Assembly (NCBI GenBank): GCA_021777565.1
Contig: JAJYDJ010000004.1
Coordinates: 76,643 to 140,642 of the forward strand
Direction: 5' to 3'
Length of the DNA: 64,000 bases
Source: a bacterium
Lineage (GTDB): Bacteria; Patescibacteria; Microgenomatia; Levybacterales; UBA12049
Shown here: piece by piece, positions 1 to 7,985 of the stretch
Position numbering within the stretch: position 1 is the first letter of the stretch
How the letters are laid out: the number at the start of each line of letters is the position of its first letter
Notes under the pieces: generated by a model
Told to the model about the DNA's origin: nothing
The model's database searches: none
The model's input: only the letters and a program-made list of their open reading frames with translations
Translations under genes and position numbers: made by a program

Positions 1-2
1 AC

Positions 3-167
3 AAAAGTAAAACGACGAGGTCGGCGAAGTACATGAAGTATTTTGACTCTTTTGAACTGGTGTATACAGAAGTCTACGGGACCAGAACCGAAGCACTGCA
101 GAGAGAGTGGCAGCTGAAACAACTGACGAGAAAGCAAAAGGACGCTCTGATAAATAAGCATTATTAG
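3..167 (+). CDS. GIY-YIG endonuclease family protein, C-terminal fragment
   Basis: The reading frame is open from the left edge and stops at TAG, giving 54 residues; the N-terminal part with the GIY and YIG motifs lies outside the window. What remains matches the usual end of small UvrC-like (YhbQ/YazA) GIY-YIG proteins: an alternating K-Y-x-K-Y-F segment, then FELVYTE, YGTRTEAL, the REWQLKQL helix and a K-x-x-LI tail. In this family the glutamate in the EAL/REW helix helps bind the catalytic metal. These proteins are about 80-100 aa and their biological role is unclear. The call rests on the tail only, but the pattern is very characteristic. Confidence 0.75.
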   Translation, partial: KSKTTRSAKYMKYFDSFELVYTEVYGTRTEALQREWQLKQLTRKQKDALINKHY

Positions 168-208
168 AACTCTGTGAGAGTAGATACCCTCAAGTGAGGT
201 ATTAACCT

Positions 209-1081
209 TCACGTCTTTATAAAAAGAAGGACTAGTCCAGCAGTAACACCAACCACACCGATAAACTTTCTCTTTGTCAATTCATCTTTAAAGAAGAATG
301 AAGAGAGAAGAGTGATCAGCGTAATGGATGCAGCACTAGCTGCATTAATATATCCAGGATTAGGTGAGCTTGTATAGCCAAGCTGCGTATACAGATTGTA
401 GAGGAGTGACATGCTGCCGATTATGAGAAGAATAAATGCTTTTGAGATACCAAGTGTTATTTTTCTCTTGTTTATGATTGCTTCACTGACTAAACAAATA
501 GTTACAAAAAGAAACAAGTAAAAAAGATAGACATACACAGGTACTCCAACATGAATAATATAAACAGACACCAGAGTCAGAAATGAAAAACAAAAAAATG
601 CGCCAATTGCCATGATCGCCCATTTATTATTTTTATTTGACGGTTTTTTCGTTGACTGAGGAGAAATGGTAATAAGAGCAGAAAATACTAAAATAAGGCA
701 TATTGCTACTGTGCTCGTAAATGTGAGAGATGAATGAAAGAAAAATACTGCAAAAAGAGTTGTGAAGACTACATAAGATTTTGTAATGGTAAGGCTGTAT
801 CCAGGGTTTGATGCCTGAAGAATACTTGTTTGGGATAGGATGTTACCAATATAACTGAGAAACACAGCAGCAAGAAATATAATTGCAAGGTTAGGCCATG
901 AAATCGCAATTGACCCATGGGCATTATATATTAACCAGGTGTAACCAATGAGTGGGATAGCAAACATTGCCAGAAGATACTCAGTAACAGAAATATTATG
1001 CACTTGCCCTTTTCGTATGAACAGGTACATGACAACTGATGCCAAAAAAAGTGCAATACTATCAAATACCCAAATTGGCAT
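209..1081 (-). CDS. DMT-superfamily permease (EamA-like)
   Basis: The 290-residue protein is almost wholly hydrophobic, with about ten membrane helices and short basic loops, the size and shape of EamA/DMT drug-metabolite transporters. Two half-repeats can be seen, each ending in a helix followed by a short charged segment (near residue 145 and at the C-terminus). The last part contains the F-F-K-D-E-L-T-K-R-K-F-I-G-V-V-G segment typical of the C-terminal EamA repeat. Substrate unknown. A TATAAT box at 1088-1093 ends six bases before the start codon, so the mRNA is probably leaderless. A second, unrelated-looking DMT permease is at 50175-51041. Confidence 0.8.
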   Translation of the reverse strand: MPIWVFDSIALFLASVVMYLFIRKGQVHNISVTEYLLAMFAIPLIGYTWLIYNAHGSIAISWPNLAIIFLAAVFLSYIGNILSQTSILQASNPGYSLTITKSYVVFTTLFAVFFFHSSLTFTSTVAICLILVFSALITISPQSTKKPSNKNNKWAIMAIGAFFCFSFLTLVSVYIIHVGVPVYVYLFYLFLFVTICLVSEAIINKRKITLGISKAFILLIIGSMSLLYNLYTQLGYTSSPNPGYINAASAASITLITLLSSFFFKDELTKRKFIGVVGVTAGLVLLFIKT

Positions 1082-1137
1082 AGAAAAATTATAGCAGAAC
1101 TATTTTAAAAATATTCTTGACGAGGGGAAACATTTCT

Positions 1138-1431
1138 TTATCCTTTTGTAGGGTTGAACTTGCCAGACACTTTGATAATCTTGTCACCTTCTGCAAAACT
1201 CTCCCAGGTTTTCTTACTCAAGGATACGGTCTTCTCTTGACCATCATCGGTTTTTACTACCAGATGATAGGTAGTGTACGTGTTGTCATCAGCTCCATCG
1301 TGATCTCGAGAATATTTTCTTGCAACCACACCAGTATATGCTTGCTTCTTGGTGTTCACGATCACGAACCAGACAATAACGCCACACAGGACCAACGTAC
1401 CAGCAATAGTTAAAAATGAGACCATAGTCAC
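1138..1431 (-). CDS. Small membrane-anchored protein of unknown function
   Basis: A 97-residue protein with one N-terminal membrane helix (about residues 5-27) followed by a small charged domain rich in beta-strand pattern: TGVVARKYSRD, TYHLVVKTDDGQEKTVSLSKKTW, then GDKIIKVSGKF. The strand-turn-strand layout and the GDKI segment resemble small extracytoplasmic beta-barrel domains seen in DUF2500/DUF7489-type proteins, but I cannot assign it with certainty. A TATAAA box at 1436-1441 lies just before the start, and the next gene is divergent. No enzymatic motif is visible. Confidence 0.6.
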   Translation of the reverse strand: MTMVSFLTIAGTLVLCGVIVWFVIVNTKKQAYTGVVARKYSRDHDGADDNTYTTYHLVVKTDDGQEKTVSLSKKTWESFAEGDKIIKVSGKFNPTKG

Positions 1432-1485
1432 ATTTTATACAATGACAGGCATGATCGCAAGAGATAAATCTGATATACTGTACTT

Positions 1486-1869
1486 ATGGACACCAATAAG
1501 CTAACGATTGTCATTAACAAACCACTTACTGAGGTGTTTGCTGCCTGTGTCACTCCACCCATGGCCAAACTTTGGGTGCCAAATATCATCAACGAAACTA
1601 CCAGTGAATGGCCAGTAAAGCCGGGGACTATCTATACTGAATATAAAAATGATAATACTTCCTTTAATATCATCGTGACTGAGTACGAAGAGAATGCCTA
1701 TATTGAATGGCAGACAGAAGATGGCAATTACCACGTGCGTTATACCTTTACCCCCATTGACCAGAGCACGACTCAACTAGAATACGTCGAGACAGGGGAT
1801 GTTAGCGAACCATTTACTCAAGAAATTTTAGAAAAACTCAAAGAAGTGATCGAAAATACTCCTCGTTAA
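1486..1869 (+). CDS. SRPBCC (AHSA1/START-like) domain protein
   Basis: The 127-residue product has the pattern of an Activator-of-Hsp90-homology / polyketide-cyclase-like SRPBCC fold. It opens with a strand and the helix PLTEVFAACVTPPMAKLW, continues with W-P-V-K-P-G-T-I-Y, a string of beta strands including YIEWQTEDGNYHVRYTFTPI, and ends in a long helix (residues 105-126). In AHSA1-like proteins this fold forms a hydrophobic pocket for small ligands; here the ligand is unknown. TATACT at 1474-1479 lies six bases before the ATG, consistent with a leaderless start. Confidence 0.75.
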   Translation: MDTNKLTIVINKPLTEVFAACVTPPMAKLWVPNIINETTSEWPVKPGTIYTEYKNDNTSFNIIVTEYEENAYIEWQTEDGNYHVRYTFTPIDQSTTQLEYVETGDVSEPFTQEILEKLKEVIENTPR

Positions 1870-1946
1870 CCCCAACCTCTGACTGCCTCGGTTTGACATA
1901 CATCACACAAAGGTAAATACTAAAAATAGGGATGGAGGTGAGGTAT

Positions 1947-2153
1947 ATGTTATCTAAAGAAATGTTTTTTCAAATCGTAGGCGTCATTTTCACACTGGTA
2001 GGGTTATTACATCTTATTCGTTTGCTTACCGGGTTTCAGGTATTGTTTGGTACCTGGGAATTTCCTCTTTGGCTCAGTATCGTTGGAGTAATTCTCCCTT
2101 GGTATCTAGCCTATAACGCATTTAGCTTGGCAAAAAAGAAATCAAAAAAGTGA
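1947..2153 (+). CDS. Small two-helix membrane protein
   Basis: An open frame begins at 1932, but the sequence GGAGGTGAGG just before the ATG at 1947 is an excellent ribosome binding site, so I place the start there (68 aa). The protein has two hydrophobic segments (about residues 5-27 and 38-60) and a very basic tail ending KKKSKK, which should stay in the cytoplasm. No family recognised. It lies 12 bp before the next small membrane gene and both have strong Shine-Dalgarno sites, unlike most genes here, so the two are probably translated from one mRNA. Confidence 0.65.
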   Translation: MLSKEMFFQIVGVIFTLVGLLHLIRLLTGFQVLFGTWEFPLWLSIVGVILPWYLAYNAFSLAKKKSKK

Positions 2154-2165
2154 GGGGGTGATAGT

Positions 2166-2414
2166 ATGAAATATTCAACGAAAAGATTTGCACTCGCGGG
2201 TGGGATCGTGTGGGGGTTATGTTTGTTTGCGACTACATTAGTTAGTGTCTATACAAATGGCTTTGCAAAAGCATTTCTTGATGGGGTAGGAAGCATTTAC
2301 CCAGGGTACTCGATTTCAGTGGTTGGAAGTGTAGTCGGCCTTATATACGGTTTTTTTGACGTGTTCATTGGGGTATATCTCTTTACTTGGGTGTATAAAG
2401 CACTAGGCAAGTAA
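2166..2414 (+). CDS. Small membrane protein of the CPR 'holin-like' type
   Basis: An 82-residue, two-helix membrane protein. It starts with a short basic stretch, then GGIVWGLCLF, a central YPGYSISVVGSVVGLIYGF segment and a C-terminal FIGVYLFTWVYKAL helix. Proteins with this GYSIS..GS..GL..GF.D pattern are annotated as 'bacteriophage holin' in many environmental genomes, although nothing here points to a prophage and they are more likely a chromosomal membrane family. A strong ribosome binding site (GAGGGGGTGA) precedes the ATG. It follows another small membrane gene at short distance. Confidence 0.65.
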   Translation: MKYSTKRFALAGGIVWGLCLFATTLVSVYTNGFAKAFLDGVGSIYPGYSISVVGSVVGLIYGFFDVFIGVYLFTWVYKALGK

Positions 2415-2437
2415 CAAATTACTGATATACTCAAAAC

Positions 2438-2968
2438 ATGAATAAAACTGCTGTCGTGTACTTTCCACCATGTGAAGAGACGCAGATTCAGGAATTTCGG
2501 ACACGCTACGATACAAGTTGGCAGGTCATCCCGCCACATATTACTATTGTGTCGCCATTGTCAGAGATCAGTGATGATCAGCTTATTTCACTCGTTGAAG
2601 AAGTAGCTCTCAAAACGCAGGTATTTCCGATCCGAATAAATAAACTTATCAAGAGTTTTGATGATTATCTGCTTTTACGAGTAACCGATGGCGAAGAAAA
2701 GATTAATGCACTGCATGACACGATGTATGCAGATGCGCTCGCACCATATCTCCCTACAGAATATCCGTTTGAGCCACACATTACGCTTGGGTATTTTAGA
2801 GATGAACAAGACGTCTTTGATCAAGAGAAATTTGACAGTGCGTTTGCAGAAGCTGAGGCTATGCAGTTCGATCTACAGTGCATGTTTGATGCGCTCACCG
2901 TTATCAAAGGGGATGGCATAAGCCCGAGTAAAATGCTCAAAACTATTCCGCTCTTACGTCCTTCATAA
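2438..2968 (+). CDS. 2H phosphoesterase (2'-5' RNA ligase / ThpR-like)
   Basis: The 176-residue protein carries the two H-x-T/S-x motifs that define the 2H phosphoesterase superfamily: PPHITIV near residue 33 and PHITLGY near residue 112, about 80 residues apart as in LigT/ThpR and YjcG-type proteins. The two histidines act as general acid and base on 2',3'-cyclic phosphates or similar nucleotides; the physiological substrate cannot be read from sequence. TATACT at 2426-2431 suggests a leaderless start. The 3' end overlaps the converging DUF1697 gene by 26 bp. Confidence 0.85.
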   Translation: MNKTAVVYFPPCEETQIQEFRTRYDTSWQVIPPHITIVSPLSEISDDQLISLVEEVALKTQVFPIRINKLIKSFDDYLLLRVTDGEEKINALHDTMYADALAPYLPTEYPFEPHITLGYFRDEQDVFDQEKFDSAFAEAEAMQFDLQCMFDALTVIKGDGISPSKMLKTIPLLRPS

Positions 2969-3485
2969 GTTCCAGAAGTTTTTCACAAGTTGCTAGATTT
3001 CGTATCGTGATCTCCTGATACCATTTTGTGCCAGAACCTTTACTAAAGCCACTGTCAGTCAGGCCATCTGCACGTGTCGCCATATACAAGACCCCTTTGC
3101 CCTCAGTCAGGGTATCGGTAGCAGTGAGTTTCATCTCTTTTGCTATCTCTTCAGGAAGTGATGGGGGACGTACGAATGAAATGTAGCACCTTAGGTCCTC
3201 TGAGTGCCAAAGGGATGGCATGTCACTGATGACCTGTTCTAGCTCATCTCTGCTCACGAGTACGATCTTGCCATGATAGGAAAATGCACTGGCAAGCATC
3301 TGTTCGATCTTCTCAGTGAGTTGTGCCTGATCGGTCTCGGGTGAAGTAAAGATCACATTGCCACTTTGGATATAGGTCTGAACATGCTGATAGCCCTCCT
3401 CTTCAAAAAGCTTTTTCAGATCAGCCATCTTGATGACATTTTTACCCCCAACATTGATCCCGCGAAGAAGCGCCAGATACGTCAT
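2943..3485 (-). CDS. DUF1697 family protein
   Basis: The 180-residue product opens with ALLRGINVGGKNVIKMADLKKLFE, followed by VQTYIQSGNVIFTS, the hallmark of DUF1697 proteins, a conserved single-domain family of about 180 aa with unknown function. The full family length is present. Its start codon overlaps the stop of msrA by four bases (ATGA), so the two are translationally coupled. The function is not known for any member to my knowledge. Confidence 0.85.
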   Translation of the reverse strand: MTYLALLRGINVGGKNVIKMADLKKLFEEEGYQHVQTYIQSGNVIFTSPETDQAQLTEKIEQMLASAFSYHGKIVLVSRDELEQVISDMPSLWHSEDLRCYISFVRPPSLPEEIAKEMKLTATDTLTEGKGVLYMATRADGLTDSGFSKGSGTKWYQEITIRNLATCEKLLELMKDVRAE

Positions 3486-4024
3486 AGATATTCTTCCTTT
3501 ATCAGCGGCTTGTAGTCTTGTAAGAGCTTATGCAGCTTTGGGTCGATAACAAACATACAGTAGTCAGGACGTTTGCCACTCTCGTAGAAATTTCTCTGAT
3601 AGTCCTCAGCCGGATAAAAGGTCGTAAAAGGCACGATCTCAGTCACAATCGGGTCAGGATAGACATGATCTGCCTCAAGCTTGGCTTTTGACTCCTGCGC
3701 CGTCTTTTGCTGCTCAGGAGAATGGTAAAAAATAGCACTTCGATACTCAGGCCCCACATCGTTGCCTTGTCTATTGAGTGTCGTTGGATTATGGGTATGC
3801 CAAAAGACTTCAAGTAAGACGCTGTAGGGAATAACTGTTGGATCAAATTCAATTTGCAGCGACTCCGCATGCCCAGTCTCACCGGTACAGACTTGTTCAT
3901 AGGTCGGATTAGCAACCGTGCCGCCTGCATAGCCTGACATCACTGAAATGACTCCACGAAGTCGTTTAAATACTGCCTCAGTGCACCAGAAACAGCCATT
4001 GGCAAAGGTTGCAATCTCAGTCAT
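3482..4024 (-). CDS. msrA: Peptide-methionine (S)-S-oxide reductase MsrA
   Basis: MsrA reduces the S-epimer of methionine sulfoxide in damaged proteins. The catalytic GCFWC motif is near residue 10-14 and is followed by EAVFKRLRGV, VMSGYAGG and a FDP segment. Further on are the conserved H-N-P-T-T, GNDVGPEYRSAIF and the late FYPAEDYQRNFY blocks, so the domain is complete. The open frame extends to 4051 and would overlap radC; I prefer the ATG at 4024 because MsrA proteins usually begin here and a TATACT box lies just upstream. Coupled by ATGA to the DUF1697 gene. The matching R-form enzyme is at 9256-9654. Confidence 0.93.
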   Translation of the reverse strand: MTEIATFANGCFWCTEAVFKRLRGVISVMSGYAGGTVANPTYEQVCTGETGHAESLQIEFDPTVIPYSVLLEVFWHTHNPTTLNRQGNDVGPEYRSAIFYHSPEQQKTAQESKAKLEADHVYPDPIVTEIVPFTTFYPAEDYQRNFYESGKRPDYCMFVIDPKLHKLLQDYKPLIKEEYL

Positions 4025-4028
4025 ATCA

Positions 4029-4697
4029 TCAGTATACTGCTTTCCAGCCACTCCTTGTAATGATCAAGTGATCCAGAAGTGTGATCCCTAATATCTCTGC
4101 TGCTTTTTCAACTCTTTTGGTAAAGAGAATGTCTTCGCGTGATGGGTCTAACTCGCCTGACGGATGGTTGTGTACGAGAATAATACTGGCAACCGGCATA
4201 TCCCGGATCACATGAAAAATCTCAACAGGCAAGACGCGTACGGTATTGAGATTGCCAACGGCGATCGTTTCACGATTGAGTATTTCCCCTCGTGCATTAA
4301 GATAAAAACAGACAAGGGTTTCTTTTTGATCTGAGAGAATGTCTTGTGATTGTAGGTAGATATGATCACCCGAGTGTGCAACCGATCTTTTGGGCTCTTT
4401 ATATCTGATGATCAATTCAAAGAGTGAGAGAATTTGTGCTGTTTTGGCAGGGCCAAATGAAAGCTTTTCAATCACCTGCTTGTCAGGGATTTTCCCTGAA
4501 AGATAGATTTTCTCTAAAACTGTTGCCAGCTGAGTAACACTTTTGCTTTTACTTCCTGTGATAAACAGCGTCACCAAGAGCTCTTTAAGACTGAGTGAGG
4601 TAGGGCCACGGGCGAGAAGCTTTTCTCGAGGTCGAAGCGGCGTAGGAATTGAGTTGATCTTCCTTCTCACCTTTTTAGTATAGCGCGTTATGGACAC
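4029..4697 (-). CDS. radC: RadC/JAB (UPF0758) family protein
   Basis: The 222-residue protein has an N-terminal helix-hairpin-helix-like region (residues 20-100) and a C-terminal JAB/MPN metallo-domain. The zinc motif is intact: H-N-H-P-S-G followed by the S and D of DPSREDI, within the classic RadC block from LNARGEIL through VRVLPVEIFH to LDHLII. Despite its name, RadC has no proven role in DNA repair; family members may be metallo-isopeptidases or act on DNA in transformation and transposition. Its start overlaps the preceding gene by ten bases. Confidence 0.9.
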   Translation of the reverse strand: MSITRYTKKVRRKINSIPTPLRPREKLLARGPTSLSLKELLVTLFITGSKSKSVTQLATVLEKIYLSGKIPDKQVIEKLSFGPAKTAQILSLFELIIRYKEPKRSVAHSGDHIYLQSQDILSDQKETLVCFYLNARGEILNRETIAVGNLNTVRVLPVEIFHVIRDMPVASIILVHNHPSGELDPSREDILFTKRVEKAAEILGITLLDHLIITRSGWKAVY

Positions 4698-5053
4698 ACT
4701 TGTGCCTTAATAAGGCCCTGAATAGTCATCTCATCAATGTCTTCTATACCAAGAATGGTATCCTCAGGAAGCACCATGTCATGGTACAGATCAGGGGTAT
4801 CGGTTACCAAAATACATCTGGTCTTTTGAAGCGTCTGCTGTCTTTTTCTCAGCCTCAACAGCGCGGCGATATCTATCTCTCTGGCATCAGTCGTATAGAT
4901 AACCATGCTAAGAAAAGAATTAATACTCAGGAAAAGAAGTGCGGTGGTGGCATCAGAGGCAGGAATAATTTCGCATTTTGGGGTAGAGAGCACTTCGTGA
5001 TATAATTGGCGTACCTTGTCACAGTGAGAGAAGAATAGTATATGGTCTAACAT
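4688..5053 (-). CDS. Unknown protein with a receiver-like fold, upstream of radC
   Basis: A 121-residue protein with alternating strands and helices that look like a response-regulator receiver: hydrophobic strands near residues 3-8 (HILFF), 50-53 (MVIY) and 80-84 (CILVT). The second acidic strand that normally holds the phosphoacceptor reads MVIYTTDARE, and the first strand lacks the acidic pair, so it is probably not a phosphorylated receiver. Its 3' end overlaps radC by ten bases, so the two are co-translated. No family recognised. Confidence 0.55.
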   Translation of the reverse strand: MLDHILFFSHCDKVRQLYHEVLSTPKCEIIPASDATTALLFLSINSFLSMVIYTTDAREIDIAALLRLRKRQQTLQKTRCILVTDTPDLYHDMVLPEDTILGIEDIDEMTIQGLIKAQVCP

Positions 5054-5110
5054 AGATATACTTTATTCTATTCACAAAAGAGAGGTGTTGTCAAGATATT
5101 TTTTAGGAAT

Positions 5111-5392
5111 ATGTTAAACATTGGTGAAAAAATCAAACAAGCACGAAAGACAAAGCGGTTTACTCAGGATGAGTTGGCTCGTGCAATAGGAGTGAGCGAC
5201 AAATCAGTTTCTGCGTATGAGTCAAGTCGTATCAATCCACCACTGCCTGTGCTTGAAAAAATTGCTGAGAGTACCAACCATTCGATGAGCTATTTTCTTG
5301 AAGATACACTTGAGGCAGATATTATGGCAAAGCTCAAAGAAATTGAAGTACAGTTTAGTGAGATCAAAGAACTCCTGAAAAGACGTAAGTAA
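5111..5392 (+). CDS. XRE-family transcriptional regulator
   Basis: A 93-residue protein whose first 60 residues form a lambda-repressor-like helix-turn-helix: IGEKIKQARKTKRFTQDELARAIGVSDKSVSAYESSRINPPLPVLEKIA is the textbook XRE pattern with its recognition helix at about residues 28-40. The remaining 25 residues are charged and heptad-like, a likely short coiled coil for dimerisation. Its divergent neighbour is the receiver-like/radC pair, which may be its target. Its stop codon touches the converging ung gene. Confidence 0.88.
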   Translation: MLNIGEKIKQARKTKRFTQDELARAIGVSDKSVSAYESSRINPPLPVLEKIAESTNHSMSYFLEDTLEADIMAKLKEIEVQFSEIKELLKRRK

Positions 5393-6058
5393 CTATCTCC
5401 AGTCAATTTCTGTCATCCCATGCTTCTTGAGATACGTATTACACTGGCTAAAATGATGATGCCCAAAAAATAGATTGGCAGAGTAAGGTGAGGGATGCCC
5501 ACTTTCCAGAACCAAATTATTTTCTCTATCAATCACTGCTCCTTTGGCCTGTGCATATTTTCCCCAGAGCATGTACACCACATGCTGTCTATCTGTATTA
5601 AGTGCATGAATCATGGCATCAGTAAACTGTTCCCATCCGATATTGGCATGCGAGGCAGGTTTATGCGCAAGCACCGTGAGTACACTGTTAAGCATCAAGA
5701 CGCCTTGGCTTGCCCAACGAGTCAAATCACCTGAAGTAAGTGTCTGGATATCTAGGTCACTCTCAATCTCTTTGTAGATATTTTTAAGAGATGGGGGAAG
5801 AAGCACGCCATCATTGACTGAAAATGATAAACCATTGGCCTGACGTTCTCCATGATAGGGATCTTGGCCAACGATAACGACCTTTACCTTATCAAATGGG
5901 CACAAATCCAATGCTTTAAAAATAGATGCTGCTGGTGGAAATACCGTAGTACTCTGATAATCTTTTCTCACTTTTTCAGTCAAGGTTTTCCAGTATGGAA
6001 GATCAAACTGGTCTTCCAGTTCTTTTTTCCAGGATGGGTCGAGTCTAACCTCTGCCAT
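5393..6058 (-). CDS. ung: Uracil-DNA glycosylase, family 1
   Basis: Ung removes uracil from DNA to start base-excision repair. The water-activating motif GQDPYHG (within KVVIVGQDPYHGERQANGLSFSV) and the C-terminal HPSPYSANLFFGHHHFSQCN block, which holds the catalytic histidine and the DNA-intercalation loop, are both intact. Family length (about 220 aa) is met from the ATG at 6058, which matches the usual MAEV start. The longer frame to 6097 would run into the upstream permease gene. The product lies on the minus strand just after the ABC exporter genes. Confidence 0.95.
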   Translation of the reverse strand: MAEVRLDPSWKKELEDQFDLPYWKTLTEKVRKDYQSTTVFPPAASIFKALDLCPFDKVKVVIVGQDPYHGERQANGLSFSVNDGVLLPPSLKNIYKEIESDLDIQTLTSGDLTRWASQGVLMLNSVLTVLAHKPASHANIGWEQFTDAMIHALNTDRQHVVYMLWGKYAQAKGAVIDRENNLVLESGHPSPYSANLFFGHHHFSQCNTYLKKHGMTEIDWR

Positions 6059-6074
6059 AGGTTCATTATACACG

Positions 6075-7289
6075 CTATTCGTATCTAAGTGCGTCAATAG
6101 GTGACAGGAGTGACGCGCGACGAGCAGGATAGAGGCCGAAAATAACGCCGACCAGCATAGATACTCCTACCGCAATAAGAACAGAAGGGATACTAACCAC
6201 AAATGGTATTTTTACAAATATTGAAATCAAGAATGCAAGCCCTACTCCAAGCAGTATCCCGATAAGTCCACCAATACTCGTCATCACAATAGCCTCAATA
6301 AGAAACTGCAGGAGAATATCCTTATCCTTTGCGCCAATTGATTTTAAGAGTCCAATTTCTCGAGTCCTTTCAGTTACTGATACCAGCATAATATTCATGA
6401 CGCCTACCCCACCCACGACCAGTGATATCGCAGATATCGTCGTAATCAGCAGTGTTAACAGTTGGGTGATGGTCTGTACGGTCGTAATAGCATCGGTTGC
6501 ACTGGTTATGATGAAATCATTTTCATCTGTGCTTTTGAGATTATGCCGTTCACGAAGAAGTTGCGTCACATATTCAATGTTGTCATTAATAAGATCAGGA
6601 TTTTTGACACTCACGTCAAATTCATTGATCTCGACATTGCCCTCTATCTCATGCAGCGCCACATTTAAGGGTATAAAAAGGGCACTATCCATAAATCCAC
6701 CAACCATTGCGCTGGCCGATCTGGCTACACCGACGATGCGAAACGTTTTATTATCTATCTTAATTTTTTCACCAACCGGATTGGCGCATTTGCCAAAGAA
6801 TACTTCTGATGCTTTTTCACCAAGGACAACCACTCGTTCACTATCTTGATCATCAGACTGCGTGAAGAAATCGCCGTGAACCATGGTGGGTTTGAGCATG
6901 TCTACAATATCAGCAGTTGATCCATAGGTTAGATAGGTTTTCGTTACGTCGTTTGCTGACGCTTCGGCAGTGACAAGAGCAAAAACCGCAACACTTTTGA
7001 GATTGGTGAACGAGGTATCATTACGAATGGCATCTGCATCCTCAAGCGTGAGTGATTTAGACCCACCAGCAAAACTTGAGAGGGCACTACTTCCAGGATT
7101 TATTTGAAAGTAGTTGGTGCCAAATGCAGACAATTCATTAGTCACAAATGCAACCGATCCTTGCCCAAGTGACACAATGAGAATGACAGACGTAATACCA
7201 ATGACAATGCCAAGCATCGTCAAAAGAGTACGCATCAAATTGGTACGAAGTGCTGTAATTGCATTAAGAACAATTTCTTCAAATTCCAT
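6075..7289 (-). CDS. ABC exporter permease, MacB/YknZ type
   Basis: The 404-residue protein has the MacB layout: one N-terminal membrane helix after NAITALRTNLMRTLLTMLGIVIGI, a large extracytoplasmic MacB-PCD domain (about residues 45-270), then three membrane helices (about 285-400) with the conserved VGGVGVMNIMLVSVTERTRE segment and the GLYPARRASLLSPIDALRYE tail. It is the third gene of an adaptor-ATPase-permease set. In this set the ATPase and permease are separate, as in Bacillus YknYZ, while Escherichia MacB is a fusion. The exported substrate, possibly a peptide or antimicrobial, is unknown. Confidence 0.9.
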   Translation of the reverse strand: MEFEEIVLNAITALRTNLMRTLLTMLGIVIGITSVILIVSLGQGSVAFVTNELSAFGTNYFQINPGSSALSSFAGGSKSLTLEDADAIRNDTSFTNLKSVAVFALVTAEASANDVTKTYLTYGSTADIVDMLKPTMVHGDFFTQSDDQDSERVVVLGEKASEVFFGKCANPVGEKIKIDNKTFRIVGVARSASAMVGGFMDSALFIPLNVALHEIEGNVEINEFDVSVKNPDLINDNIEYVTQLLRERHNLKSTDENDFIITSATDAITTVQTITQLLTLLITTISAISLVVGGVGVMNIMLVSVTERTREIGLLKSIGAKDKDILLQFLIEAIVMTSIGGLIGILLGVGLAFLISIFVKIPFVVSIPSVLIAVGVSMLVGVIFGLYPARRASLLSPIDALRYE

Positions 7290-7985
7290 TTATTTCCCTT
7301 TCCCTTTATCACTGACAATCTTTCCATCAACAATACGTATCTGCCTGTGAGCCATATTGGCAATGTCTTCATCATGCGTAATAACAACGATTGTGTGACC
7401 TTCTTCATGCAGACTATGCAGTAACATCATGATTTCTTTTGAAGTCGTGCTGTCTAAATTCCCTGTTGGTTCGTCTGCCAAAATAAGAGCAGGCTCCATA
7501 ATCAGTGCCCGAGCAATCGCTACTCGCTGGATTTGCCCACCGGATATTTTATTGGACAAGCTTTGTACTTTATCCGTGAGCTTTACTAGTTCAAGTGCTT
7601 TCATGACACGCTTTTCACGTTCATTCTTAGGAATACGCGCATACAGCATCGGACGCTCTACATTTTTGAACACACTCGTACGGGGAAGCAGATTAAATGT
7701 CTGGAAAACAAATCCTATTTCTTTATTTCGAATCTCTGCTAGCTCATCTGAAGAAAACGAACTAATATCCTTGCCTCTAAAAAGATATTGACCAGTGGTC
7801 GGAGTATCCAGTGCTCCCAGAATATGCATGGTAGTTGATTTGCCACTGCCTGATGGCCCCATGATCGCGACAAAGTCTCCTTGCTGGACAGTGAGGCTTA
7901 TCCCATTGAGCGCCTGATAGGATGTCCCATCATCCAAGGGATAACTTTTGGTGACATTGATAAGCTGGATGACTGGTGTTGTCAT
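7290..7985 (-). CDS. ABC exporter ATP-binding protein, LolD/YknY type
   Basis: A 231-residue ATPase with Walker A GPSGSGKST, Q-loop VFQTFNLLP, signature SGGQIQRVAIARAL (the first residues read ISGGQ, a slight variant of LSGGQ), Walker B ALILADEPTGNLD and the switch ITHDEDIA. It is close to the LolD/MacB/FtsE branch, which works with four-helix permeases. The start overlaps the adaptor gene by four bases and the stop lies directly before the permease start, so the three are one operon. It powers the permease at 6075-7289 from the cytoplasm. Confidence 0.93.
   Translation of the reverse strand: MTTPVIQLINVTKSYPLDDGTSYQALNGISLTVQQGDFVAIMGPSGSGKSTTMHILGALDTPTTGQYLFRGKDISSFSSDELAEIRNKEIGFVFQTFNLLPRTSVFKNVERPMLYARIPKNEREKRVMKALELVKLTDKVQSLSNKISGGQIQRVAIARALIMEPALILADEPTGNLDSTTSKEIMMLLHSLHEEGHTIVVITHDEDIANMAHRQIRIVDGKIVSDKGKGK

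Noticed and set aside
2166..2414. Prophage, suggested by a holin-like protein
   Set aside because: No lysin, portal, capsid or terminase is present; the protein type is common in chromosomes.
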